Shown here: positions 1-7,790 of the stretch, in pieces
How the letters are laid out: each line of letters begins with the position of its first letter
How positions within the stretch are numbered: position 1 is the first letter of the stretch
NCBI GenBank assembly: GCA_028822475.1
Contig: JAPKDT010000004.1
Coordinates: 1 to 25,780, forward strand
Origin: SAR324 cluster bacterium
GTDB taxonomy: Bacteria; SAR324; NAC60-12
Direction: 5' to 3'
Length of the DNA stretch: 25,780 bases
The notes under the pieces: generated by a model
The model's database searches: none
Seen by the model: the letters and a program-made list of their open reading frames with translations, nothing else
What the model was told of the DNA's origin: nothing
Position numbers and translations under genes: made by a program

Positions 1-615
1 TTTAGTTTTTTCTGGCACAACTTTTTTAGCTAGAGTAGCTTCTACTTCAGTATTTAGTTTTGGCTCCTCAACCTTTTCTGCACTCTTTTTTGGGGATGTT
101 TCTGCTTTTTCCTGTGGAATTTCGGCATCCGTTTTTCCTGCAGTTGCTGCCTCAGTTTGAACTTCTTGACTTACCTCTTTCATAACCGTACTGTCTTTTT
201 TCTTCAGCTGTTTCTTTTTTGTAGATTTTGATTTCAACGCACTTAACTGATCTGAATCACAGCCTAGCAGTTGCACAATCGCCATTTCGGAGTTATCACC
301 AAGTCTGTTTTTTCCTAATTTAATAATTCTGGAATAACCACCTTGACGATCCTTGTAACGTTCTGCCAAATTTTCGAAGAGTTGTGACATTGCCTCTTTA
401 CTCTTCACAAAACGCAAAGCTTGACGCCGAGCATTCAGATCACCCTGCTTACCCCAGCTTATCATTTTCTCAAGTGGTTTGCGGACTTCTTTTGCTCTCG
501 CCAGTGTGCATGTTATTTGGCCGTGCTCCAGAATAGACGTAACCATGTTACGCATCATGGCACGGCGATGCGAAGTAGTTACTCCTAAACGGTTTCCAGC
601 TTTTAAATGTCGCAT
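1..615 (-). CDS. rplQ: Large ribosomal subunit protein bL17 (3' end outside window)
   Basis: L17 lies near the peptide exit tunnel of the 50S subunit. Translating back from an ATG at 615 gives MRHLKAGNRLGVTTSHRRAM, the family signature, and then a normal L17 core to about residue 119 (ending near MAIVQLLGCD). The frame stays open for all 205 codons to base 1, so the stop lies outside. From about residue 125 onward the sequence is a low-complexity tail: a lysine-rich block (STKKKQLKKK), then alternating Glu/Ala/Lys/Pro. Typical L17 is about 115-130 residues, so the tail adds at least 80. It is the last gene of the alpha part of the operon, 18 bases after rpoA, as expected. The identity is certain; the role of the tail is unknown. 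Confidence 0.95.
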   Translation of the reverse strand, partial: MRHLKAGNRLGVTTSHRRAMMRNMVTSILEHGQITCTLARAKEVRKPLEKMISWGKQGDLNARRQALRFVKSKEAMSQLFENLAERYKDRQGGYSRIIKLGKNRLGDNSEMAIVQLLGCDSDQLSALKSKSTKKKQLKKKDSTVMKEVSQEVQTEAATAGKTDAEIPQEKAETSPKKSAEKVEEPKLNTEVEATLAKKVVPEKTK

Positions 616-633
616 CTTATGTTTTTTTCCTAA

Positions 634-1761
634 TTATTTGTCGTGAGGATTATTCATCGGGTCAAAATTATCCAAGGAAGTACCGAGCGACAATCCCATA
701 TCAGTCAGGATTACTTTAATTTCATTCAGTGACTTCCGGCCAAAGTTTTTAGTTTTGAGCATTTCCTGTTCACTCTTCTGGACAAGATCGCCAATGGTTT
801 CGATTTTGGCGTTCTGCAGGCAGTTGATGGAACGTACTGATAATTCAAGTTCGCTTACACTACGGTATAAGTTTTCATTCAAAGGTTCATCTTCTACTTC
901 AACTACAACTTCGTCCTTTATTTTGCTTTCATCAAAGTTAATAAAAACGTCCATGTGCTCTTTAATAATTTTTGCTGCATAGGCCAAACTGTCTGAAGGT
1001 TTTACTGAACCATTTGTCCACAATTCAAAATTTAAGCGGTCATAGTCGGTCTTTTTGTCAACACGTGAATTTTCAATTTCATAGTTGATCCGTGTAACAG
1101 GTGAATGATTTGAATCAAGATAGATTGTACCTACTGGTAAATCTTGTTGTTGATTCTCTTCTGACGTTACATAACCTTTGTTGAAACGTGAATACATCGT
1201 CATGCTGACAGTGGCACCTTTTTGTAAAGTTGCCAAAATCAAATCAGGATTCAATATTTCGGCTTTACCAAAAGTTGAAATGTCGCCTGCTTTTATAACG
1301 CAGGGTCCTTCTCCGATGAGTTCCAGTTCAACAATTTCATCAACAAATTGTTCAATTTGTAGTTCCTTGATATTGAGGATAACTTGAACCATGTCCTCAA
1401 CAATACCTGGGATGTTGCTGAATTCATGAGTTACACCGTCAATTTGCACGGCAAATACAGCTGATCCACGAATCGAAGATAGAAGAACACGTCTTAAAGA
1501 ATGCCCAATCGTCATTCCAAATCCAGGTTCCAAAGGATCAATTGTAAACTTTCCATAATCAGCTTTTAAGCTGTCCGGCTCAAACTGCAGTTTAGTCGGT
1601 TTTGCAATTGTCATCCAGTTTTTCGCAAAGAAGGGGTTTTCTTCAGTAACACCTTCTTCAGTTCCTGTATCCAAGTTTGTGTCAGCGGACATATTCTCAT
1701 CCGGTACGGCAATTTCTGCATCCGTATCTGCTGTTTCTATTGTTTCATTTATTTCAGACAT
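634..1761 (-). CDS. rpoA: RNA polymerase subunit alpha, with acidic N-terminal extension
   Basis: The alpha subunit dimerises to nucleate RNA polymerase assembly; its C-terminal domain binds UP elements and activators. The N-terminal domain begins around NWMTIAKPTKLQFEP and contains LRRVLLSSIRG. The C-terminal domain carries ELSVRSINCL and GRKSLNEI, keeping the Arg/Asn/Cys and Gly-x-Lys-Ser positions that contact DNA in E. coli. An upstream ATG at 1767 opens the same frame, but I prefer the ATG at 1761: a TGGA Shine-Dalgarno-like motif (1768-1771) is 6 bases from it and directly abuts the 1767 ATG. That start gives 375 residues against the usual 325-345. The excess is about 45 N-terminal residues rich in Asp/Glu with no Lys or Arg. 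rpsD, the usual upstream neighbour, is absent and replaced by a hairpin. Confidence 0.95.
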   Translation of the reverse strand: MSEINETIETADTDAEIAVPDENMSADTNLDTGTEEGVTEENPFFAKNWMTIAKPTKLQFEPDSLKADYGKFTIDPLEPGFGMTIGHSLRRVLLSSIRGSAVFAVQIDGVTHEFSNIPGIVEDMVQVILNIKELQIEQFVDEIVELELIGEGPCVIKAGDISTFGKAEILNPDLILATLQKGATVSMTMYSRFNKGYVTSEENQQQDLPVGTIYLDSNHSPVTRINYEIENSRVDKKTDYDRLNFELWTNGSVKPSDSLAYAAKIIKEHMDVFINFDESKIKDEVVVEVEDEPLNENLYRSVSELELSVRSINCLQNAKIETIGDLVQKSEQEMLKTKNFGRKSLNEIKVILTDMGLSLGTSLDNFDPMNNPHDK

Positions 1762-1797
1762 CTGCATTCCAGTATAGTTTTCTGGTTATTTTAACCT

Positions 1798-1843
1798 AAA
1801 AAACAAAACTGCTGAGGAGAAGTTATCCTCCACACAGTTTTGT
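1798..1843 (-). terminator. Terminator- or attenuator-like hairpin between rpsK and rpoA
   Basis: On the minus strand a perfect 9-bp outer stem (ACAAAACTG at 1843-1835 with CAGTTTTGT at 1811-1803) encloses a second perfect 5-bp stem (GAGGA/TCCTC, 1830-1826 with 1818-1814) and a 7-base loop. Five T residues follow (1802-1798). This is the layout of an intrinsic terminator or partial attenuator for transcription leaving rpsK. It sits exactly where rpsD is normally found. It could instead be a processing site or a protein-binding RNA element. Confidence 0.55.
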
Positions 1844-1859
1844 AAATTATGACATTTTT

Positions 1860-2243
1860 TCAGATTCGACGCTGCTTTGGAGGTCGGCATCCGTTATGAG
1901 GAACCGGTGTAATATCGTTGATTGACGTGATACGCATGTCTTCAAGTGCTGAGATTGCACGAAGTGCTGATTCACGTCCCGAACCCGGTCCTTTGACAAA
2001 AACATCGACACTTTTCATGCCACTGTCTACTGCCTTTTTGAGAGCATCATCTGCAGCGACTCTTGCCGCAAACGGTGTGCTTTTGCGAGACCCTTTAAAT
2101 CCGTGAGCGCCTGTACTCGACCAACCGATTACGTTGCCCTGAGTATCAGTAATTGTCACGATTGTGTTGTTAAAAGTTGCCTTTATATAAACTCGGCCCG
2201 TTTCAACAATTCTTTTTTCTTTTTTCTTTTTTGCCTGTGCCAT
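1860..2243 (-). CDS. rpsK: Small ribosomal subunit protein uS11
   Basis: S11 is part of the 30S platform and contacts 16S rRNA and mRNA near the E site. The protein has 127 residues, standard for the family. It shows the conserved core GFKGSRKSTPFAA and the end ITPVPHNGCRPPKQRRI, after a lysine-rich start (MAQAKKKKEKR). It lies 32 bases after rpsM. The next gene downstream is rpoA, not the usual rpsD, across a 92-base gap that contains a hairpin. Confidence 0.98.
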   Translation of the reverse strand: MAQAKKKKEKRIVETGRVYIKATFNNTIVTITDTQGNVIGWSSTGAHGFKGSRKSTPFAARVAADDALKKAVDSGMKSVDVFVKGPGSGRESALRAISALEDMRITSINDITPVPHNGCRPPKQRRI

Positions 2244-2275
2244 CAGATAAGGCTCTTTTCAGTGTTTATGATGAA

Positions 2276-2644
2276 TTATTTTTTCTTGCTGACTGCTAAT
2301 CCTCGCGGTCCTTTTCTTGTCCTTGCATTGGTCTTAGTCCGTTGCCCTCTGACCGGCATATGTTTACGATGCCGTAATCCACGGTAGTTCCCTAAATCCA
2401 TGAGACGCTTGATATTCAAACTTATGTCTCGTCTAAGATCACCTTCAACCTGGTATTCTTTTTCGATTATTGTACGGATCTGGTTTACCTGATCGTCATT
2501 CAGATCACGTACTCGCAGATTCTTATCAATCTTCGCTTTGCCTAAAATATCGTTAGAAATTTTTCTGCCTACACCATAGATGTAGGTTAGTCCAATTTCA
2601 ACTCTTTTAGTATTTGGTAAGTCAATACCGGAAATTCTTGCCAT
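2276..2644 (-). CDS. rpsM: Small ribosomal subunit protein uS13
   Basis: S13 sits in the head of the 30S subunit and forms bridges to the 50S. The protein has 122 residues, the usual length. It begins MARISGIDLPNTKRVEIGLTY and ends in the basic tail with GLRHRKHMPVRGQRTKTNAR that reaches toward the P-site tRNA. It follows rpmJ by 11 bases and starts the alpha segment. Confidence 0.98.
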   Translation of the reverse strand: MARISGIDLPNTKRVEIGLTYIYGVGRKISNDILGKAKIDKNLRVRDLNDDQVNQIRTIIEKEYQVEGDLRRDISLNIKRLMDLGNYRGLRHRKHMPVRGQRTKTNARTRKGPRGLAVSKKK

Positions 2645-2655
2645 CCAGATCCTTC

Positions 2656-2769
2656 TTATCCTTGACGCTGTTTATGTTTTGGATTCTCACAGATTACCCG
2701 CAAGACCCCTTTTCTTTTAATAATTCTGCACTTATCGCAGATCTTTTTTACAGAAGAACGTACTTTCAT
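2656..2769 (-). CDS. rpmJ: Large ribosomal subunit protein bL36, zinc-binding form
   Basis: A 37-codon frame between secY and rpsM reads MKVRSSVKKICDKCRIIKRK and continues to a TAA at 2656. Cys11, Cys14, Cys27 and His32 make the zinc ribbon of the ancestral (C+) L36, which binds domain VI of 23S rRNA. It is 24 bases after secY and 11 bases before rpsM, the normal spc/alpha junction. No infA, map or adk lies beside it. Length and motif make the identification secure despite the small size. Confidence 0.96.
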   Translation of the reverse strand: MKVRSSVKKICDKCRIIKRKGVLRVICENPKHKQRQG

Positions 2770-2793
2770 TTTATTTTATTTTTGTGGTTCGCT

Positions 2794-4125
2794 TCATAAC
2801 CGCAACGCACCTGATTTTAACTGGCGTCGTTTTGTTTTTTTCATAAAGCCGTCATAGTTCTGATTTAACAAGAAGGCTTCTATTTGATTAACCAAGTCTA
2901 ACCCAACTCCAACCACAATTAAAAGTGCTGTCCCTCCAAAGTAGAAAGGGATGTCAAAAAGGTCAAAGAGGATATACGGGAAAAGACAGACAACGGCCAA
3001 ATAAGTTGCCCCACCAAAAGTTAAGCGTGAAAGTACTAAATTCACATATTCTGCCGTTTTCTTACCGGGACGTATACCCGGAATATATCCACCGTGTTTC
3101 TTCATTTCTTCTGCAATCTTAACCGGATTAAATGTAATAGCCGTGTAGAAGAAGGCAAAGAAAAAAATCATCAGGGCAAACATAAAATTATATAACATCC
3201 TACCCGGTAGTAGCTGACTTCCAACTGCCTGGACCCACGGGACTGCAATAAACCCTGTGATAGTCGCTGGAAAAGCAAGTATTGATGATGCGAAAATAGG
3301 TGGTATTACACCCGCTGTGTTAATTTTCAAAGGGAGATGTGATGACTGACCTCCGAACATTTTATTCCCCTGCATCCGTTTTGCATATTGTACAGGAATC
3401 TTTCTGTACGCCGTTTCAGCAAAAATAACCAAGAAAATGACCACTATCATCAATATACCGACAATCGCCAGTACCAGCGGTGACAAAACATTATCCTGAA
3501 CCAGACGTATTGAATTAATAATCGCACCAGGAATGCCGACTACAATTCCAGCAAAAATCAATAGCGAAATACCGTTCCCAATTCCACGTTCACTTATCTG
3601 CTCACCAACCCACATCAAAAAAGCTGTCCCTGCGGTCAAGGTAATGACAGTCAGTGCTCTAAATGCCCAAGGGTCAAAGTTTGAAATTACGATTGGTTGT
3701 CCACTTGGAGCAGCCATGCTTTCTAGCCCTACCGCAATAGCAAAACCCTGCACAATGCTAAGAACTATTGTACCGTATCTGGTATAACTTGTGATCTTTT
3801 TACGACCCGCATCTCCCTCTTTCGATAATCTTTCGAGGTATGGAAATACTGCAGTCAATAATTGAATAATAATTGAAGCACTGATATAAGGCATCACACC
3901 CAGGGCGAAAACAGTTAAGCGTGACAGTGCTCCTCCGGTGAACATATCGAAGAAACGTAAAATTGAACCTTGTTGTGCTTCAAAAAATGCCGTCAATGCT
4001 GCTCCGTCTATTCCAGGTGTCGGAATGTGTGCACCTAGACGGAAAATGAAAAGCATGAAAAGTGTGAAGAAGATGCGTTGTCTTAGTTCTTCAATCCGAA
4101 AAATATTCTGAATAACGTTTAACAT
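2794..4125 (-). CDS. secY: Preprotein translocase subunit SecY
   Basis: SecY is the inner-membrane pore of the SecYEG channel. The roughly 443-residue protein shows about ten hydrophobic segments, the opening IFRIEELRQRIFFTLFMLF, the plug and TM2 region GGALSRLTVFALGVMPYISA, and the C-terminal tail YDGFMKKTKRRQ. A TTG at 4128 would add one residue, but the ATG at 4125 overlaps the rplO stop as TGATG and has an AGGA 8 bases upstream, so I take 4125. The extracytoplasmic opening segment resembles delta-type SecY. It sits in its standard place between rplO and rpmJ. Confidence 0.98.
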   Translation of the reverse strand: MLNVIQNIFRIEELRQRIFFTLFMLFIFRLGAHIPTPGIDGAALTAFFEAQQGSILRFFDMFTGGALSRLTVFALGVMPYISASIIIQLLTAVFPYLERLSKEGDAGRKKITSYTRYGTIVLSIVQGFAIAVGLESMAAPSGQPIVISNFDPWAFRALTVITLTAGTAFLMWVGEQISERGIGNGISLLIFAGIVVGIPGAIINSIRLVQDNVLSPLVLAIVGILMIVVIFLVIFAETAYRKIPVQYAKRMQGNKMFGGQSSHLPLKINTAGVIPPIFASSILAFPATITGFIAVPWVQAVGSQLLPGRMLYNFMFALMIFFFAFFYTAITFNPVKIAEEMKKHGGYIPGIRPGKKTAEYVNLVLSRLTFGGATYLAVVCLFPYILFDLFDIPFYFGGTALLIVVGVGLDLVNQIEAFLLNQNYDGFMKKTKRRQLKSGALRL

Positions 4126-4583
4126 CAAAGACGTCCTGAACCTATCGAAACTACTTCTCCACCAGCCTTTGTAACTGCTTCCGCAGCACTAACACTAACC
4201 ATGTCTACTTCAATAGTTATTTTTTTGCTTATACTACCGTTGCCTAAGAGTTTTACCGGCTTATCTGCTTTTTTGATAAAACCTAATTCTTTCAGTTTGT
4301 TTTTATCAAGGTTGCTTCCTGCTGTTACGCTGTCCGCGTCTTCAAGGTTTTGCAGATTAATCAGTTGAGCATATACTTTGTTTGGACTTGTAAAGCCAAA
4401 CTTAGGCAGTCTTCGCTTAAGTGGTGTTTGTCCACCTTCGAAGCCTCTTTTCTGTTTGTAACCAGAACGAGATTTTGCACCGTTTTGTCCGCGGCCACAA
4501 TTCTTTCCACTCCCGCTTCCAGGACCTCTGCCTACCCGTTTACGTGGCTTGTATTTAGTTGATTCAAGATCGTGAAGATACAT
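4125..4583 (-). CDS. rplO: Large ribosomal subunit protein uL15
   Basis: L15 is a late-assembly 50S protein with a long basic N-terminal extension that threads into 23S rRNA. The protein has 152 residues with the glycine/arginine-rich stretch GRGPGSGSGKNCGRGQNGAK and the L15 signature GFEGGQTPLKRRLPKFGF. Its stop codon overlaps the secY start (TGATG), which suggests translational coupling. It lies 17 bases after rpmD. Confidence 0.97.
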   Translation of the reverse strand: MYLHDLESTKYKPRKRVGRGPGSGSGKNCGRGQNGAKSRSGYKQKRGFEGGQTPLKRRLPKFGFTSPNKVYAQLINLQNLEDADSVTAGSNLDKNKLKELGFIKKADKPVKLLGNGSISKKITIEVDMVSVSAAEAVTKAGGEVVSIGSGRL

Positions 4584-4600
4584 AGTTATACCGTTGTAAT

Positions 4601-4786
4601 TTAAACTGCTGTCTCAATCCGGACAAGATGATTTACTTTTCGTATCATGCCTCGTACTTCCGGAGTATTATCAAGGACCGTAGAACTGTTTATTTTTCTT
4701 AATCCTAATCCACTCAGACAGGCTATTTGATTTTTTTTAGCACCTATTCGACTTCGAATCTGTGTTACTTTTATTTTCTTGCTCAT
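4601..4786 (-). CDS. rpmD: Large ribosomal subunit protein uL30
   Basis: L30 is a small 50S protein of about 60 residues. This one has 61 and reads KIKVTQIRSRIGAKKNQIAC at the start, then GLRKINSSTVLDNTPEVRGM, the conserved L30 core, and ends in VNHLVRIETAV. It is 2 bases after rpsE and 17 before rplO. That is the standard spc order, and the very tight spacing suggests coupling to rpsE. Confidence 0.97.
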   Translation of the reverse strand: MSKKIKVTQIRSRIGAKKNQIACLSGLGLRKINSSTVLDNTPEVRGMIRKVNHLVRIETAV

Positions 4787-4788
4787 GT

Positions 4789-5292
4789 TTACTGCTGGTT
4801 TAAATATTCGATGTCTTTACCTCTTGCACGTGCAATCCATTCGGTACTTCTAAGATTATACAAACCCTCAAGAGTTGAACGTACCAAGTTGTTTGGGTTC
4901 CTTGAACCTAAACATTTTACGCTGATGTCCATAATACCCGCAGCTTCCATGACTGCTCTAACTGCACCAGCGGCAATGATTCCATGACCTTTTTCCGCAG
5001 GCTTCATTATAACCTTGCCGGCACCAAATCTACCAATTGCCAGATGTGGAATTGAAGTGCCTTCCACAGTAATTTTTTTCATACTCGCCGAAGCCTGTTC
5101 CACTCCTTTACGAATTGCTTCCACAACTTCGCCAGCCTTTCCAAGACCTAGGCCAACCTTACCGCGGCCGTCACCGACAACAATCAAGGCACTAAAGCTA
5201 AAACGACGACCACCTTTCACCACTTTGGCTACACGGTTTACTCTGATCACTTTTTCGATTAATTCGTTTTTTTCTGAATGTTTTTCTGCCAC
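4789..5292 (-). CDS. rpsE: Small ribosomal subunit protein uS5
   Basis: S5 lies at the back of the 30S subunit by the mRNA entry channel and affects decoding accuracy. The protein has 167 residues with VNRVAKVVKGGRRFSFSALI and VVGDGRGKVGLGLGKAGEV in the dsRBD-like N domain, and GAVRAVMEAAGIMDISVKCL in the C domain. VKGGRR covers the loop where spectinomycin-resistance substitutions arise in other bacteria; it looks wild type. The gene lies between rplR and rpmD as usual. Confidence 0.98.
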   Translation of the reverse strand: MAEKHSEKNELIEKVIRVNRVAKVVKGGRRFSFSALIVVGDGRGKVGLGLGKAGEVVEAIRKGVEQASASMKKITVEGTSIPHLAIGRFGAGKVIMKPAEKGHGIIAAGAVRAVMEAAGIMDISVKCLGSRNPNNLVRSTLEGLYNLRSTEWIARARGKDIEYLNQQ

Positions 5293-5323
5293 TATTTTAC
5301 CATTTTTTCAGCTTTACCGGTTT

Positions 5324-5692
5324 TCAGAACTTTAAGCCAGCTTCCCTAGCACCATCTGCTAAGGCCTGTACACGTCCATGATAAACAAAACCACCGCGGT
5401 CAAAGACAACTGATGAAATTGATTTCTCTAAAAGTTTCTTTGCTACGTCAGCACCAACTGCTTTAGCAGCATCTTTGTTTCCTGTATAGGTCTTTTTCAG
5501 CGACTTCTTGATAACTGCTGTTGAAGAAGAAGCAATTGTTGTCCCTGCAGTATCATCAACTGCCTGCACATAAATGTGCAATGAAGATCTGAATACTGCT
5601 AGTCGTGGGCGAATTCCTGTCCCCGAAATTTTTTTTCTCAGGCGTCTGTGTCTGGTAAGTCTTCCCTTCAGACGTTTTGCCGCATTTTCCAT
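5324..5692 (-). CDS. rplR: Large ribosomal subunit protein uL18
   Basis: L18 binds 5S rRNA in the central protuberance with L5 and L25. The protein has 122 residues with RPRLAVFRSSLHIYVQAVDD and the C-terminal FDRGGFVYHGRVQALADGAR, ending AGLKF. These are all standard L18 features. It lies 20 bases after rplF and 31 before rpsE. Confidence 0.98.
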   Translation of the reverse strand: MENAAKRLKGRLTRHRRLRKKISGTGIRPRLAVFRSSLHIYVQAVDDTAGTTIASSSTAVIKKSLKKTYTGNKDAAKAVGADVAKKLLEKSISSVVFDRGGFVYHGRVQALADGAREAGLKF

Positions 5693-5712
5693 GTTAAACT
5701 ATGACTTAAATA

Positions 5713-6252
5713 TTATGTTTTACCGCTTTTTCCGGCTTTACGCTTAATTTGTTCACCTTCAAATAAAATACCTTTACCTTTGTAAGGTTCGGGCGGTCTG
5801 AATTTTTGTATCTCTGCACTTACCTGCCCCAAAAGTTGTTTGTCCGAACTCTCAAGCATAATCTTGGTATTAGCGTTAACTGTTGCTTTTATACCTTCTG
5901 GTAGTGTATATTTTATAGAATGTGAAAAACCTAAATTTAACTCTATAATTTTTTGACTGACTGCCGCTTTATAGCCCACACCGACAAGGTTTAACTGTTT
6001 TTGAAACCCCTGACAAACACCATGAATCATATTCGTGATTAAAGCCCAGGTTGTCCCAAGCATAGGTGACATCGGTCCATTCAGGTCAGCAGGACTGACA
6101 TAAATATTCTCTTCATCGATTTTCAATTCGATGGCCGGATGAGCAGTTAGTTGTAATTCTCCTTTAGGCCCCTTCACTGAAAGCTGACGTTCCTTAAAGG
6201 AAACCTCAACTCCCTGAGTTACTTTGATTGGTCTTTTAGCAATTCTTGACAT
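5713..6252 (-). CDS. rplF: Large ribosomal subunit protein uL6
   Basis: L6 lies near the GTPase-associated region, next to the sarcin-ricin loop. The protein has 179 residues built of two similar domains, starting MSRIAKRPIKVTQGVEVSF and ending with the signature RPPEPYKGKGILFEGEQIKR. It is 23 bases after rpsH and 20 before rplR, in the standard order. Confidence 0.98.
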   Translation of the reverse strand: MSRIAKRPIKVTQGVEVSFKERQLSVKGPKGELQLTAHPAIELKIDEENIYVSPADLNGPMSPMLGTTWALITNMIHGVCQGFQKQLNLVGVGYKAAVSQKIIELNLGFSHSIKYTLPEGIKATVNANTKIMLESSDKQLLGQVSAEIQKFRPPEPYKGKGILFEGEQIKRKAGKSGKT

Positions 6253-6275
6253 ACTTTATTCTCTTTGAATCCAGA

Positions 6276-6671
6276 CTAGCAGACAGTGCAAAGCACTTCA
6301 CCGCCGATATTATCGTTTCGGCATTGTCGATCGCTCATAATCCCTTTTGAAGTTGAAAGGATCGAAATTCCCTGTCCATTTAAAACAGGTTTGCAATCTT
6401 TACCTTTTGTGTAGAGACGTAATCCCGGTTTGCTGATCCGTTTAATTTCACGAATTACCGGTATTTCATCCACATACTTTAACCAAATACGGAGCTGTGG
6501 AAATTTGCCTTTTTCATCCAGCTCCCAGTTTGTAATGAAACCTTCATCTTTCAAAACTTTGACGATGTTTAGTTTCAATATGGAAGATAAAAGTTCCAGA
6601 CTATCTTTATTCCTCATATTCGCATTGCGGATGCGTGTTAATAAATCCGCAACTGGGTCACTCATTGACAT
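6276..6671 (-). CDS. rpsH: Small ribosomal subunit protein uS8
   Basis: S8 is a primary 16S-binding protein of the central domain; in E. coli it represses the spc operon by binding its mRNA. The 131-residue protein begins MSMSDPVADLLTRIRNANMR and ends STSKGIMSDRQCRNDNIGGE followed by VLCTVC. The GGEVLC motif is canonical. It lies between rpsN and rplF. I saw no obvious S8-binding mimic near rplE, but folding was not computed. Confidence 0.97.
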   Translation of the reverse strand: MSMSDPVADLLTRIRNANMRNKDSLELLSSILKLNIVKVLKDEGFITNWELDEKGKFPQLRIWLKYVDEIPVIREIKRISKPGLRLYTKGKDCKPVLNGQGISILSTSKGIMSDRQCRNDNIGGEVLCTVC

Positions 6672-6703
6672 AACATAACTTTATTGAGAATCTTTTTTAA
6701 TTA

Positions 6704-6889
6704 TTACCAACTGGCCTTTGTAACTCCGGGAAGAAGTCCGAAGTTAGCGTTTTTGCGAAAACAAATCCTGCACATACCGAACTTTCTCAAATAACCACGA
6801 GGTCGTCCGCAATATCCACATCTGTTGTATTGGCGCACTTTGAATTTTTGAGTACGCTCGCTTTTGGCGATCATTGATTTTTTAGCCAT
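6704..6889 (-). CDS. rpsN: Small ribosomal subunit protein uS14, zinc-binding type Z
   Basis: S14 sits in the 30S head. This 61-residue form has four zinc ligands, Cys24, Cys27, Cys40 and Cys43 (CGYC and CRIC), and the end FGLLPGVTKASW. It is therefore the short C+ paralogue rather than the roughly 100-residue zinc-free form found in enterobacteria. With L36 also of the C+ type, the locus shows no zinc-sparing replacement. It is only 5 bases after rplE. Confidence 0.97.
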   Translation of the reverse strand: MAKKSMIAKSERTQKFKVRQYNRCGYCGRPRGYLRKFGMCRICFRKNANFGLLPGVTKASW

Positions 6890-6894
6890 CAGAT

Positions 6895-7440
6895 CTATTT
6901 TCTAAAAGGAAATCCTAAGTCCTGCAACATTGCAAAACTCTCTTCATCATTAGGAGCAGAGGTCACGATAGAAATATTCATTCCACGGACATGATCCACG
7001 TCATCAAATTCAATTTCGGGAAAAATCAACTGTTCCTTAATACCTATAGTATAATTTCCCAATCCGTCAAATGCTTTCGGTGATATCCCCCGAAAGTCAC
7101 GAATACGTGGCATCGCGACGTGTAGTAACTTATCAAGAAAATTCCACATTTGCTGATTCCGCAAAGTAACCATGCAACCGATCGGCATGCCTTCACGAAG
7201 CTTGAATCCAGCAATAGACTTTTTTGCCCGTGTAATCACAGGTTTCTGTCCGGCAATCAAAGTCAACTGTTTGCTTGCTGCTTCGACCACTTTAGGATTC
7301 TGCACTGCTTCACCTAGGCCTATATTTATGGTGACTTTCCTGATCGCTGGAATTTGATGTGTGTTTTTGTAATTAAACTTCTTTTGAAGCTGTGGCACGA
7401 CCTCTGATTTGTAGGTCTGCAACAAGTGACTATTTGCCAT
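6895..7440 (-). CDS. rplE: Large ribosomal subunit protein uL5
   Basis: L5 binds 5S rRNA and contacts the P-site tRNA in the central protuberance. The protein has 181 residues with VTINIGLGEAVQNPKVVEAA, ITRAKKSIAGFKLREGMPIG and the late IEFDDVDHVRGMNISIVTSA, all family hallmarks. Its start overlaps the rplX stop by one base, which implies translational coupling. Confidence 0.98.
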   Translation of the reverse strand: MANSHLLQTYKSEVVPQLQKKFNYKNTHQIPAIRKVTINIGLGEAVQNPKVVEAASKQLTLIAGQKPVITRAKKSIAGFKLREGMPIGCMVTLRNQQMWNFLDKLLHVAMPRIRDFRGISPKAFDGLGNYTIGIKEQLIFPEIEFDDVDHVRGMNISIVTSAPNDEESFAMLQDLGFPFRK

Positions 7441-7781
7441 TATCCTAGTACCTCTCCTGATTTTACACAGACCCGATTTTTCACACCTGCATCGCTAGTT
7501 TGTATTTTCACACGCACACCTCTGTTCAGAGTTGGGTTAAAAAGCTGAACGTTGGAATAATGAACAGGCGCTTCAGTTTTTACCAAACCACCCTGTTGAT
7601 TCGCAGTGTTTGGCTTAGTATGTCGAGTTACCATGTTCACACCTTCAATCAGTAAACGTTCACGTTTCCAATCAACAGTTATTACACGCCCGGTACGTCC
7701 TTTTTCTTTCCCGGAAATAACCATCACAGTGTCTTCACGTCGAATAGTAGGTCTTCTTTTTTTTCGCTGGTTAGTTTTCAT
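7440..7781 (-). CDS. rplX: Large ribosomal subunit protein uL24
   Basis: L24 is an assembly-initiator protein that binds the 5' part of 23S rRNA. The protein has 113 residues with the KOW motif around EDTVMVISGKEKGRTGRVI and the conserved VNMVTRHTKP. It is 9 bases after rplN and overlaps rplE by one base. Confidence 0.97.
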   Translation of the reverse strand: MKTNQRKKRRPTIRREDTVMVISGKEKGRTGRVITVDWKRERLLIEGVNMVTRHTKPNTANQQGGLVKTEAPVHYSNVQLFNPTLNRGVRVKIQTSDAGVKNRVCVKSGEVLG

Positions 7782-7790
7782 TTCTAAACT

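Noticed and set aside
755..982. Plus-strand open frame inside rpoA
   Set aside because: It is antisense to a fully conserved gene, has no recognisable family and is low-complexity Ser/Thr-rich. The same applies to the other plus-strand frames between 755 and 16542.
2644..2800. Absence of infA, map and adk beside secY and rpmJ
   Set aside because: Many proteobacteria, including E. coli, lack these genes at this position, so it is not notable.
4126..4128. TTG as the secY start
   Set aside because: The adjacent ATG at 4125 gives a TGATG stop-start overlap with rplO at a suitable distance from AGGA; the TTG adds only one residue.
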